Positions 38,540 to 50,560 are shown, counted from the stretch's first letter. The stretch is 64,000 nt of DNA from Dermanyssus gallinae (GCA_003439945.1 QVRM01000313.1:867501-931500), one strand, 5' to 3'. Translations and numbers: made by a program. Notes: generated by a model from the sequence alone, not told the origin.

Positions 38540-40110
38540 GTAAAACCATATTACGAGGCAAGTTAATTTGGCAGGGAGAGTTTATTGAGTCGTGCTCCGG
38601 CGTTCAACAAGGTGACCCCTGTGGCCCCGCTTTATTTTGCATTGCTATTCACGAACTTGAAACGCGTCTTACTTCCGAACTCCGACCTTGGTTTCTGGAC
38701 GACGGCACTCTCGCTGGAGGAGAGACATTGCCCAGGTAAAAGACTTCGAGGCGGTCTCGGGACTCAAGCTGAACGACGCCATGTGCGAAATTTTCTTCCC
38801 CTTTCAACAGGACCCTCAACTCGGCTCCATGCTTCAAATGGTGCGCGATCTTCTGCCAGCTGCGAGGTTGGTTCCCGATAACGAATTCGAGCTTCTGGAG
38901 GCGCCAATTCTGGCCGAATCTATTCCGACTTGCTTCGCGCGAGTTTGTCAACGCCGAGGCTGATGTACCTTTTGCGATGCTCACGAGCCTATGCTGAACC
39001 GGATTTGCTTCAATCGTTCGACGAAACCTTGCGAAGTATCCTTCAGAGTATCTTAAACGTTCAGCTTAGGCAAACCTCGTGGTTACAAGCTTCGCTTCCA
39101 ACTTCCGCAGAGGAAATGGGGATTCGCATGGCTTCGCCTGGCATAAAAAATACTGAGACTTTAGTGTCAGGGATCACACCACCGGATGCCTACACCAGCT
39201 TTATCGCTCAACTTGAAAAAGCTCGCCGCTACTACGCAGAAAAGTGGGGTCCATTGCCCGAACGCATTTCACAATCGACTTTAGACTTGCAAGTAGTTAA
39301 GTCGATCCAAGAGCGGTTAATGACCCAGGCAAACAACGTTAAAGAGCAGGCGCGATTGAAAGCCGTGATGGATCCGATGAGCGGAAAGTGGCTTCAGGCC
39401 ATTCCCTCACCGCAGCTGGGGACGATGCTGGACAATACCACACTCCGCATCTTCTCCGGCCTGCGCCTGGGGGAATCAGTCTGCTTCGCACATAACTGTG
39501 CAAGATGTGACCTACCGGTGTCTTCTACGGGTGAGCCTGCTCTTGCTTGCAAGAGGAGCGCCGGTAGGTTTTCAAGACATTCAGCTTTAATCGACGTAAT
39601 ACACCGAGAAATGCAGTCTGCCCACATACCGGCAGTCAAAGAGCCGGTCGGTCTGTCAGCCAACAGCCAACTGCGTCCGGACGGCCTGACTCTAGTTCCA
39701 TGGAGTGAAGGTCGCTGCCTTGTGTACGACGTCACCGTGTCTTGCACGTTGGCCGCTTCTTATACTCGCCATACCAGCAGAGAGGTCGGAGCAGCCGCTC
39801 ACCTTGCCGAAGATCGCAAGTTGGCAAAATATTGTGAACTGGAACAAAACTTTATCGTTCAACCAATTGCCTTCGAGACATTAGGCCCAATGGGAAAATC
39901 ACAAGGAGCTTTCTGGCGGAGCTGGGATCTAGAGTTGCTGCATAAACCGGCGATAGAAGGGCATGGCAGTTTTTGCTACAACGAATATCAGTTGAAATTC
40001 AACGCGGAAACGCCGCGTCGATAATCGGTTCATTGCCCACGGGCAAGGGACTCCCTTTTCTGCCGTAGCCGAACCAAGTCGGCGTCGAGAATTGTAAATA
40101 TAATAAATGC
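38540..40110 (+). pseudogene. REL retroelement remnant (R-e): RT palm through endonuclease
   Basis: The copy starts within the RT just before 'SGVQQGDPCGPALF' (near 38,600) and has the catalytic box as 'FLDDGTLAGG' (near 38,695). After frameshifts near 38,740 and 38,940 a long frame runs from 38,930 to about 39,900. It holds the connection region, 'GLRLGESV', a cysteine/histidine motif near 39,500-39,550, RPDG (near 39,675) and the following 'CLVYDVTVSCT'. 'QNFIVQPIAFETLG' comes next. A further shift near 39,910 leads to 'FLLQRISVEIQRGNAASIIG' and a stop near 40,068, then AATAAA near 40,102. The 5' part is missing. Confidence 0.85.
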
Positions 40111-40120
40111 ATGTTATAGT

Positions 40121-41843
40121 CTAGGCCAATACCTAGGAGGACGGAGGCCCAAATACAACCAAATCATTATTACGAGGCTCTTGAGCAAGAAACTCGGTAT
40201 GATGTTTAGGTGCTTTAAGACTGTAAGACCTAAACATTTAAACTGTGAGGTATTATAAATGTGTGAAGAAACAAATGATATTTTATATTAATTGTTTTTT
40301 ATACACCATATTTTACCACCCATTAACGTAGTATTTACCCGTATACGCATATGCTGTGTAGCATTACGTGCTTCTGAAACCTGGGAGAATATTTAGCACC
40401 AGCAGTCACATGTGCAGGCATATGAAGTAAGATGTGCTTTTATGTACATGAAATAATTATGGTGCACTAAAAATATTTAATACGTTTGAGGTATGATGTG
40501 TCGCGTTTACAAATAAGAGCAGATTTGTTAATTGAGTTTTCTTCTGAATTACTAGCTATAGAAAGATGAATCACGGAAGACTATGGTTATGATTTTACTT
40601 TAAGATATGCCGGACAAATATGCTCAGTCCGTACACCCCTTTTGAGGGAACGTGGCTCAACTACCTTAACGTTAAGAAACGTTTGCAACGAGCCTTGTTT
40701 TTAAGCTATTTTATAAACATTGTGGCATAGAAATACTAGTCACTCATTTTACATATACCTAGCTTTTACAGTAGGCAAGTGTGTTTTCCATGTAGTAGCG
40801 TGGTCTAAGGGGCTAGTGCGTTAATCGTGGTTGATATCTACCGGGGTGCCACCGGTTCGATTTACGTTGTCGATTGAATTATCTTCTTTAAGTGATGCTC
40901 ATTGAGACATGTTGTTAGGAAAACCCTAGGTATCGTAACATGTCCGGGTTTCGGTGCATTGAGAATACGGCGATTTCAATTCCGCAGAGGACTAATGATA
41001 GTCTAGATAAAAAAAAACATTCTTCTTAAAAATAAATGCATTTCCCAGTATATATTTATGTTTCTTTCCTTAGCAAGATTTTGTAACAAAACGTTCCTTT
41101 CGACTGGAAATATTTAAAAAGTGTAATGTAAGGAGTGTAAATTGCCAAAAATTCGGCTAAGTATTTTGCTTAATACTATTTGTGGAAGAAGGGACTCGAG
41201 ATGAGACTCGGGTTCGTCTATAAAACATGTGTCTGTGTAAATACGTATAAGAGGATTTTAATAGAGATGTGTGCAAATATGTGTCGCAAATTGTCGCCTG
41301 GTCTCCCGTTTCAGAGGTATGGTCAAAGAGAATTATAGAAACGGCTATATTTATTTACACACAAATCGTAGGTTGCAATGTAAAACACATCGTTGAAACA
41401 GAGTTCCGAACACTCATTTCAATTACTTTACCACCTGTTGTGCCTCTACATTTATAGTTTGCCTAATTTACCCATATATTGTAGGCGCTATTTAAAACGT
41501 CGTTTTAAAGATAGCTTACTGCTGTATGCGAGAACAAGAGGTATCTCTTGTTCTCTTATATGAATTAAGAAACTAATCGTCAATACATCTCATTCTGGGT
41601 CATATCCGGAGCAGTGGACGGTTCTCTAATGCTAGCCGAAGTGTGGGTGATAAAGCAGCAACTAACTCGCCAAGATTAAGCGGTGCGTTGTGAGGCGTAC
41701 TAACTGCTATCGTCATGGTTTGTTTACGTGTTCGCCTGGCTTGGTTACTTTCAGAAAGCACGATGGATCTATATCAAGACTTTCCGATAACTCAAGATCT
41801 GTCCTTGTTCAACGTTTTCTTCGTCGTATCTCAGGTAATAATA

Positions 41844-41891
<48 letters not shown>

Positions 41892-41903
41892 GGGTATGCT
41901 AAA
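40121..41903. other. Intergenic AT-rich stretch
   Basis: Apart from the possible SINE at 40,795-41,010 and (TA)n at 41,842-41,887, nothing is recognised. Confidence 0.4.
40795..41010 (+). mobile_element. Possible tRNA-derived SINE, family 3
   Basis: An A-box-like 'gtggtctaaggggctag' and a B-box-like 'ccggttcgattta' lie about 50 bp apart, with an anonymous body ending in an A run at about 41,011-41,018. No second copy was seen in the window, so the call rests on the promoter boxes and tail alone. Confidence 0.4.
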
Positions 41904-42050
41904 CAGGGGATTCGGGTATTGTAGATGAGATAGGGAATTCTGTAAGTTAAAAGCAACTCTGGAACATGAAATTGTTTCGGGTTGAGAGTGAAATTACTAC
42001 AATTTGTGACACTGGTGTCACTGCCCGACATAGGCGCACAAATGTAAGAT

Positions 42051-44148
42051 TATCAGATTTATTTCATTATAATTTAGAAGAATATTTGAAATGCTTCACG
42101 GCGTTGCTGCTCGTCGACCTAGTTGCTCCTTCTGCGCGCCGTAGTCGCTCTATCGCTCATGCCCGTGAGGAAGTCCTGTCCGCCCCCTGGCACGAGTCTC
42201 TCATAGTTCCGAGCACTGAGGTCGCGTTACCTCTTTGGATCTCCAGGGACAGTCGCTGGGAAAAGAAGGCGTGCGCCCTCTTGTCCATTGTCGCCTGCCG
42301 TAATGCGTCGCCAACCCGAGAGATCAATGTTACCGTGAGGGGCCCAGGGCCACCCATCGTCTCGAACGCGAATGGCGAAAAGTGGTGCGCCCGACTTAGG
42401 TCCGCATACTTTCTCATCTTTGAGGTCTCAGCTCGCGTAACGGCAGTCCCCGGGCGGGACGCGCCGGGACCGACAAGGGAAGGGGTCAGAGAGTCGGTCA
42501 CCGTCGCATCCCACACCAGGGAACGACCCTTATAGAAGGGTATCAAAGTCATACCGTCGGGGCGCTTACCGTCGTCTCTTGAAAGCCCAGGTGGTTCCAG
42601 GACGCACGGAATCCCCGCCCTCCGCAGCGATCTTGCAAGCATTTCATTGAGGGCAGTGTGTCTTGGGCGCCCGCCCGCTGCGTAAGCGCAAGACAGGCCG
42701 TGTCTGGCGAGTCGCCCAACAGGCTCGCCACAAGAGCATCTGTGTGGCTCAACCAAATCAGCCCCCAATCTAAGGCCAACACATATCCGGGTGGATTGGT
42801 CATCAAGGCGGGTACCCAGTGAGTCAGCGGGTAGTGCATGCAACCAGTCGCTTGCTCCTGGGCGAGCGACAGCTAAAAGGCGTGCCTTGTCCTGGTCATC
42901 CGTGCATTCTTCAAGCAGCGAACTAAGCGAAGCTTCGTGAGCCTTCTCGGCCCAGGCCCTCTGACTGGCTAGTCTATCGGGACCGGGCGATGAAGCTTGA
43001 AGTCCAGTCGCTATATCGTCACGAGCCGCCTCGAACATTGCCTGAGCCGCCGGCGGGAGCAGGCGCTGGACATTATCCGACGTAGCATGCATCGAGGCAG
43101 CCACGGCCGGGCCCGCCAAGGATCGAGCTGAGGGGAGACCAAGGCCGCCCATGGACGTGGGGAGGGCCGCCTGGCACACCTCTCGTGGTCGTAAGTTTAG
43201 ACTCAGCACTGTCTGAAGGGCCTCCACCACCTGGTCGTCGAACGGTTGGAGAAGATGGCTCAAATCGCCTGAGCAGTCTATGGACCGTAAAATATGAACG
43301 ATGCGGCAGGCGGAGAACGACGAGCGAAGCAGGTAGAGTCCCTGGTGGGCTCCAACAAGCGGTAGACGTTCCTGCATCGCCCACAATCTGTCCATCAAGG
43401 GGTCGAGTTGTCCCGGCAGCGCAGAGGGCAGAACCGGTGCGCCAAGAAGGTTTATTTCGTGGTCAGCCACGACTCTACACCCCGGAAACAGCTCGAGCAA
43501 GGCCCTCAATGAGGGATCGTTTGGGTCTGTCCCCGGAGCGAACACCTCGCATTTGGCCGTGTTCAGCACCAGACCACTGACTGCCTCGAAAGCAAGGACT
43601 CTGCGCACCTCATCGAGCAAGTCCACCATCGGTTCACCAAGTGTACCATCGTCTAGGTACCAAGCGTTGAATGGCACTTGAACGGAGTTAACCAGCTCAC
43701 GTATCCCCAGGCTGCATAGAGCCGGTCCCAAGGGGTCCCCCTGCTGTATGCCCGATGCCGAAAATAACGTCTCGGCGCCAAACAACAGGACGGATGGCTC
43801 TTTGTACGCGTGTTCTACTAAGGTGAAGAGTTCCGGGACTGTATCCCGAACCGCACGAAGGAGGTGATCCCTACGGATGGTGTTGAATGCATTGCGAAAA
43901 TCCAACTTCAGGAGTGCCGTACCGGGGGGACTTGATTGCATAAAGGCTCTTGCTGCATTTACGACAGTCTCCGTTCCGCCCGCCATGCCAAATCCCAGCT
44001 GGTGCGGGCCAAGTTGTTCCATAATAAGTTCTTTGGCCTCGCGGCAGGCTATCTTTGCTGCGATCCTCCGTAACGTAAGAGAGCAGGCAATGGGGCGAAT
44101 TGATGCGTCTTTTTTGCGCAGTGCGAATAGGTTGGCGCCGAACACGAT
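42051..44148 (-). mobile_element. 5'-truncated REL non-LTR retrotransposon with 12-bp target-site duplication
   Basis: The 12-bp sequence caaatgtaagat occurs at 42,039-42,050 and again at 44,149-44,160. The uninterrupted arrangement is preserved in E1 near 32,115, which confirms that this interval is an insertion. The 3' end is the left side, with AATAAA close to the junction. The 5' end is cut off inside the RT domain, as is typical of target-primed reverse transcription. The copy is GC-rich against AT-rich flanks. Confidence 0.92.
42157..44148 (-). pseudogene. REL retroelement polyprotein, long intact frame (RT + zinc motif + endonuclease)
   Basis: This is the best-preserved member of the family in the window. 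The minus-strand frame is open from 44,316 to 42,157 (719 codons), but the first 56 codons lie in the host element. Numbered from 44,316, the RT has LDFRNAFN at 138-145, QQGDP at 191-195 and catalytic YLDD at 220-223. A connection region follows. The zinc motif is C527, C529, H539, C543. The restriction-like endonuclease signature is RPDG at 585-588 with D603 in VWDAT. The terminal 'QRLSLEIQRGNATSV' block ends the protein. Absence of an N-terminal AP endonuclease together with the C-terminal nuclease is the layout of R2-superclade elements. The frame lacks any stop but has lost the RT N terminus and any DNA-binding region, so it cannot be autonomous. Confidence 0.9.
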
Positions 44149-44599
44149 CAAATGTAAGATAGCAAGAAGACCAGTCATTTTATAGAGAAACGAAGCACAC
44201 CGTGCTCGTGGGAACATTCTGCTCCCTCTTAAGTTCATATGACACCGGCTAGAAGATGCGACATGCTCGTTTAGGAGAGAATTTGCCAACATTGAAGTTC
44301 TGCTATTAGTTTTCACGTTTAATGCCTCAAAATCATAACCGTACGACCATTCGCAGCGAACAATTACACATTCAAATGCGCATTGCAGTAATTTTTCGTA
44401 CCAAATTTATGGCGATCCAATCAGTGGTTGCGAAGTCATTAAGGTTTTCCGACAGGCATGCCGAGATTGAGTGCATGCTTAAATAGCCTACTCCATCAGA
44501 GCGATCACTCGTCATAGCTCTAGAAGCACACGTAACTATTTTTATCTTACGCTCGATGGTGTCTCTGCGAACCATTCGGCAAATCGGTAGCATTCGCAG

Positions 44600-44830
44600 A
44601 CATTTCGTTGAACATTTTGGAATATGTGAGGCATTGCTCGAGCGTCCTCAGCAGCAGAGGGTAATCTGACGTCAAGCTTTGTCGTGTCTAGACCGGAGTC
44701 TCATAGACGAGAGCTTTTAGGCGACCCCAAATAAAAAAAAATCGAGACTTATTAAATCGAGCGATTACGGTGACCAAGCGATCGGCCCGCAACGAAATGT
44801 GTTAGTTTTCAGCTGGAACTTCAATCTTTA
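44600..44830 (-). pseudogene. Transposase C-terminal remnant in element E2
   Basis: Minus-strand translation across three frames gives 'IAWSP.S.DL.SLDFFLFG', then 'KALVYETPV', then 'RLPSAAEDARAMPHIFQNVQRN'. This is the known order in Tc1/mariner-superfamily transposases of the 'SPDLTPLDFFLWG...VY.TPV...R...A...I' type. The third catalytic acid would lie in the SLDFF block. Stops and at least two frameshifts are present, and the N-terminal and central parts are missing. Confidence 0.65.
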
Positions 44831-45168
44831 TGAATTATTTTTTTAAACGATAAGGCCGCATCTTCTAGCCAGTATTGCACCGTTAATTAGCAGATTGTTT
44901 TCTATACGAATACGACGTTGTTCTTAATTTATCTATAGGAGACTATTGGTTGTCTCACTATCTCATATTTTGTGCTCCAATGTCGGGGCTTGAGACCAGC
45001 GTCATAAATTTAAGTACTTTCCCTCACTCCGAAGCAAGACTTTTTCGAAACTATGTAGCCCCAAAAATTATCTACGATCTCTACAATTATCTATTTTGCT
45101 CTTCACACATTTTTAGAACACCGTGTTTAGATAGGCTGTTAACGTATCAAGTATTATATGTTAAAAAG

Positions 45169-45204
<36 letters not shown>

Positions 45205-45263
45205 AATATTTTGCTGATTTGCTAATCATTTACAATACGTTTGCACACTCGGTAGTGCTCGCC

Positions 45264-45265
<2 letters not shown>

Positions 45266-45313
<48 letters not shown>
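45266..45313. repeat. (TA)n tract receiving the mariner insertion
   Basis: TA dinucleotides end at the TA (45,312-45,313) that precedes the mariner's first base. The matching tract on the other side is 46,604-46,668. Confidence 0.95.
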
Positions 45314-45316
<3 letters not shown>

Positions 45317-46600
45317 GTAGTTCCACAAGTTTTTAAAATGAAAACCAAGAATTTTCCAAATCTTGTTTTTAATTTTTTCTCATTTGATATACTCCTCGAG
45401 AAACTCAATACACTTTTCCCACCGAGATTTCAGAGCATTTATACCTCTTGAGTAAAATTTTGCGTCTTTAGACTGAAAATTGGCATTGACAGCAGTTGTA
45501 ACCTCTTCATTGCTGGAAAAACGCTTTCCACCGAGACGATTCTTCAAATGTTTGAAGAGGAAATAATCAGAGGGGGCCAGGTCTGGAGAATAGGAAGGTT
45601 GTTCAATAAGTTCGAACCTCAGTTGGGCCAGTTTTGCCGTTGCTTGCCGCGACTTGTGTGCGGGAGCATTGTCCTGGTGAAACAGGACAACCTTCTTCTG
45701 CAAAGCGGGCCGTTTCACGATGAGTTCTTGCTTTAGGCAGTCCAACAGTCTTGCATAATATTCTCCCGTGAGCGTTTTACCGCTCTCAAGGTAGTCGACC
45801 AGAATTATTCCACGTTGGTTCCAAAAAACCGTAGCCATCATCTTTCCGGCCGATGCCGTTGTCCGCACCCTCTTCGGAGGTCCTTCACCAGGTGCACACG
45901 ATTGGCGAGATGCTTCTTGGGTCTCGGAAGTGTAGTGATGGACCCAGCTTTCATCGACGGTCACGAATCTGCGCCAAAAATCCGACGGATTTTTCGACAT
46001 CTTGGCCAAATTTCGCTGTGAAGCGGAAACACGCGCGTCTGTTTGGCCTTGGTTGAGCAAATGCGGCACTCATTTTGCTCTGAGTTATTTCATCTTCAAG
46101 TTCTCGTGCAGGATAAAATGCACACTACCCAAACTGATCCCCAAGGCCTCCGATATCTCCTTAATGTTCACTCGCTTATCTGCGGCAACGATTTTCCGCA
46201 CTTTTTCCACGTTTTCCTCATCAGTTGCCGTTTTTGGGCGTCCTGAACGTAGTTCATCTTCGGTGCTCCTGCGACCTCTTTTTAACTCATTAATCCAGTT
46301 GGAAACAGTGGCAAAGTATGGCGCAGAGTCACCGTACACCTCGTCTAACCCAGTTTTCACTTGGGCCGCATTCCAACTTTTGAAATAAAAACGCTTGATA
46401 ACCACTCGAAACTCTTTTTTCTCAATTTTTAAAAATCACGCCGATACGTTGCACGGGAAAAGCGATCAAACGAAATCGCAACGGCCAATCACCATAATAT
46501 TTTGACTGCTAGCATTCGAAAAGTTGCCGTTTCCAATAGCGGTGAAAGCGCGAAAAAATTCGAGTTCTGAAAAGCTCATTTTAAGAACTTGTAGAACTAC

Positions 46601-46603
<3 letters not shown>
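45314..46603 (-). mobile_element. Complete mariner element (1,290 bp)
   Basis: The terminal inverted repeats are 28 bp with two mismatches (caggtagttc.acaagtt.tt on both ends), flanked by TA on each side. Length is that of a standard full mariner. The ends are intact, so it might be mobilised in trans even though its own gene is dead. Confidence 0.95.
45380..46426 (-). pseudogene. Mariner transposase, nearly full length, inactivated by two stops and a lost start codon
   Basis: One continuous minus-strand frame encodes about 345 residues with no frameshift. The first codon position is ATT (46,424-46,426), where EKKEF follows and an ATG is expected. The N-terminal half has the two helix-turn-helix motifs ('ATVSNWINELKRGR', 'NIKEISEALGISLGSVHFIL'). 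Two stops, TAA and TGA, then interrupt the linker just before the WVPHL-like motif, near 46,070-46,090. The catalytic domain keeps TVDESW, HQDNAPAH and YSPDLAPSDYFLF, that is D, D and D with mariner-type DD34D spacing. A TGG to TGA change explains one stop. Confidence 0.93.
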
Positions 46604-46668
<65 letters not shown>

Positions 46669-46671
<3 letters not shown>

Positions 46672-47187
46672 TATTAAAAGAAAAGGGGTAACTACAAAAT
46701 GATACACTGTAATGGTTGTCAGGTACCAGTATTCGATATACGTTTTAGGGAGTCGGTACCAGGTATTGTTCATGTTTCAGTGCTTATACTCTGAACAAGA
46801 TCAACACAAAGCGTCACCTAGTATTTAAAATATCGAGAAGAATTATCCCGAGTAACGTGTTTTTCTATCATACTGCCGTAGGACCTATTATGAGACTCAG
46901 GTCATGGGTCTATTTATCAAAAGGAGTCTAATAACCCTACTGTCGCTTACCTTTAATGATGATTTAGGGCTTACTTCCCCGCGAGACTTCATTACTCAAT
47001 TTAGCTAGAATGTGTATTCGTATCGTACAAAAACAGTTAATACTATGCTGTAATCATTTATCAATATTGTGTAATTATGTATATTACATGAGGTGGATTA
47101 CCTTATGGTTTCGTCCAAATACTCATTGCGACATCGTTATAGAGCGGTGTGTTACGAGAAATTGTATTGTAGTTTCGTTAATAAACC

Positions 47188-47230
<43 letters not shown>

Positions 47231-48531
47231 GTTCCATCCTATAGAACTGAATGGCTTATAGGTGAAAATTCAAAATCTTTAAATTTAGATTGTAACCTTA
47301 TACTGATATTTTACTTACCAAGAACTGTTAGAACCAGGATTTAATTTTGGGAAATGAAAAAAGTTTGCAGGTGCGTTGTCAGACGGGTAAGAGTCAGTCT
47401 AAACAATTGCCAAAAACCATTTCACAATCGGTATTGAGCATTTCTCCTGCCATTGCCGCAATTACCAGTCCTTCAAGGGCAAATTAAGTACCGAGATGCC
47501 CTCGATAATTTGTAAATGTTTCTTCTTCGTAGGTTCGTTATCCTCGGCGTTCCCTTCTATTACCAACTCAGTTTTAAATTAATTTGACCTTACTCGAGTC
47601 AAAATCACTGCACTAATTTATAGCTGTCTTACATTTATTTTTATTACTAATATTGCACTATCATTATCTTGAGAATATTTGTTATTTGTTTAGGTGTATT
47701 AGCATGCATTTTTTTAATATTAATACATAATACCATATTATACACAGTTATTTATTTTTTATTATATTGTTTTTTGTTCACTATTATTCCTCTTGATGTA
47801 ACGAGCACGCGATCTCTGATCTAGCTCCTGGGCAGTCTCCTCAGAACAGAGACTGTATGCTTTCCAGTGTATTTGCTCATCATATATATACATATATATA
47901 TAAACATGCATAAACACATATATGAGCTGGACATTAGTGTTTTTCTCCAGCTTCGAGAGAAGAAGATAGCTTAAGAAGACAAAATATTTTTCGTCCAAAT
48001 ATTGTTCCGCACTGTAGTGCTTGTCAAATAAACCGGCTACATGCACACATATCATGCATTTAGAGACATTTCTGTATTTGCTATTTATGCCGTACCAATA
48101 GGTGTTTATATGGCTCTGTTGTTGAAGTGTCAGTGGGATATATGACTGTTTCTTGTTGTGTCTATAAAGCTGTCTGCCAGTGCGTTTCTAATGAGGTAGG
48201 CTATTCAATGGTTTGTTCAGTAAGCATTTTTGATAGACACGTGGGCCTTTCTTGTAGATTCTAAGCCAAGTACATTTGTACATTGTAGATGGTGTCTATA
48301 AACGGGTAGCTAGTGTGAAAAACTTCCCTGGCTTTTGGGGGCTCCACCGTAGCGTCAATTTCCATCCCGTGTTTGGGGATTTGCGGTGAAAAAGCTCACA
48401 TAAAAATGCAACTGAGCAAAGTTCGACCGTGGTCGATTGAAAACGATTAGTGCTATGCGGATGTTGTTGCGTTCTTGCAACTGCATTGGTGGTCATTGTT
48501 TTTTGTTTCACTTTGTGCACACAACACACAG
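46669..48531. other. Intergenic/upstream region of cytochrome b561
   Basis: AT-rich, with (TA)n at 47,190-47,226. The 5' exon(s) and promoter of the cytochrome b561 gene should lie here or further upstream, but none could be identified. The last 20-30 bases are a pyrimidine-containing splice acceptor ending in cacacag. Confidence 0.45.
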
Positions 48532-48918
48532 GTGGCTGGGGGAGCGGCGATTCTTCTGGCCGCCTCGTGGGGCCTCTGGTACAATGGAGGCTTTGCCGGG
48601 CCTTCGAGTCCCAAGCTGTGGTTCAACTGGCACCCGCTACTGATGACGCTGGGCATGATTGTCATTCAGGGTGACTCAATCCTCATCTATCGTGTACTTC
48701 GCAACGAAGCCAAGCCACGACTCAAATCGATGCATGCCGTCCTGCACTTCAGCGCCTTCGTAATCGTTGTGATCGGCCTGAAGGCGGCGTTCGACTCGCA
48801 CAACTACGCAGTACCTCCCATTCCAAATATGTACAGGTGAGCACCAGGTTCTGATTGACGATGTCAACAATCCTACCAACAGTACGTCTAGAAACGAAAC
48901 CGTACAGAAAGCAACGGT

Positions 48919-48971
<53 letters not shown>

Positions 48972-50515
48972 TGTCGCTGCTAATATACGCAGCCCGGTTG
49001 TGCAATTTATTTAACGATCATCAAAATCAACGACCTGCGTTACATTCATTACTCATTATATGGTGTATACAGTTTATCCAACTTGATATTCTTTGATTAT
49101 CTCGGTGTTTGGCCATGACAATTAACTCCTGATAAGCAAACACGTTGTAGGCCTAGATTTTCCAGTCTGAGGTGGGATTCAATTTATACCTTGCCCGAGC
49201 GCAAGTACAATAATGTTATCCTCTAGCCAATGTGTGAGAATTGTGACTCATCTGGAGGTGTAGGGGCCGCCTACATTAGTGGATAGAATTATCTTAACAT
49301 TGAGCCCAATCGGTACCGTACTTGTAGCTAGAGGCGTTGCACCAATGTACTATTTAAATTCGTTTTATTGATTATATTGTCGTTTTTTTATATATTTGTT
49401 ATCACTGTTCACGTTTCATTTTGTTTTTTCAGTCTCCATTCGTGGCTTGGTATATCGACGGTGGTGATGTTTACCATGCAGTTTATGGCTGGCCTCCTTT
49501 CGTTCCTCTATCCAGGCGTGCGAAAGTCGCTCCGTAGCAGGTACGTTTTACTGTCGATCCCGGTGGCGTGGTGCCTTCGCGTGCGCTTTGTGAGTGGAAG
49601 AAACATATAGGTGCACGGGTTCGATCCCCGCCGCTGCACATTTGTATGTTTAGGGTCCGCCTTACGAAGCAATACAAAAACAACTCCGTGGACGTCAAAT
49701 GTTGGCTGAGAGTCAGCCTGGAAGAAGAAGAAAAAATACGTTTTCCGTATTTGCGGTATATATTTGCGTTTCATGTAACTCTAAAATGAATAGGCATTAT
49801 TTGATATTGATATTATTGCCAAGGTGCTTGTGCCATTGATTCTTTGTTTAGGTACCTGCCGGTTCATGTGTTTGGCGGATCAATGATCTTCATTTTGGCA
49901 ACGTGCACTGCCCTGCTGGGTATCACTGAGAAGAACATTTTCAACCAGGATTATAGCTTGTTACCGGCCAAAGCTTGGGTCGGTAACTTACTGGGTAAGT
50001 ACTGGAATTATGTATATGTATATGTATATGTACTTGATGCAACATATACATGTGCCCGGGTAAACAAATAAATTAAATAATATTTCGACTAGCTCTTATG
50101 GCGTATTAGACCATACATTTGTGTCTCTAATCTATTTAGCCTTAGCTTCGAAAATTCGGGTTGCTACAAAAGAAGTTTGTGTAGACGGGGCGGAGAGAGC
50201 TAGTGGGCTGAGGAATGTCTTTTAGTTTATTTGTCGGTTGGTTAACTAATTCCGTTCTAGAATGGTAAATATATATATATATATATATATATTTACACAC
50301 ACATATATATATATATATTTTTTTAAAGATTTTCCGTAAGGCAATTGCCCGTGTACGGTTTTTTTATGTCATGGCTAATTTTACTCCACTCCGGCATTTA
50401 CCTTGTCTAAATTGGAAACCATGCAAACCAATTTAAGGCCCGTCTGGGTCTCGAACCCAGTCCTCCCGAATGCAAGGCAAAGGCTTTGCCACTAAGCCAT
50501 CTTGCTCGGTGATCT

Positions 50516-50560
<45 letters not shown>

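Larger units (their letters stand above)
41904..45165 (-). mobile_element. Tc1/mariner-superfamily element E2, split by a retrotransposon
   Basis: Left sequence 41,904-42,050 and right sequence from 44,149 onward match the fold-back element E1 (31,962-32,690) once the 2.1-kb insertion is removed. Shared anchors are 'gtgacactggtgt', 'ccgg.cagaagatgcgac', 'gcatgccgagatt' and 'ctccatcagag'. It is flanked by (TA)n on both sides. Between 44,600 and 44,830 the minus strand keeps the C-terminal part of a transposase. Without the insertion it would be about 1.15 kb. Confidence 0.7.

Noticed and set aside
44149..44316. First 56 codons of the 719-codon REL frame as the protein's N terminus
   Set aside because: They lie outside the target-site duplication, in element E2 sequence, and join the RT only by chance.
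48475..48531. Cytochrome b561 reading extended upstream of 48,532 in the same frame
   Set aside because: The stretch is intronic: a splice acceptor (cacacag) lies at its end, the frame has no ATG, and family similarity begins at the exon.
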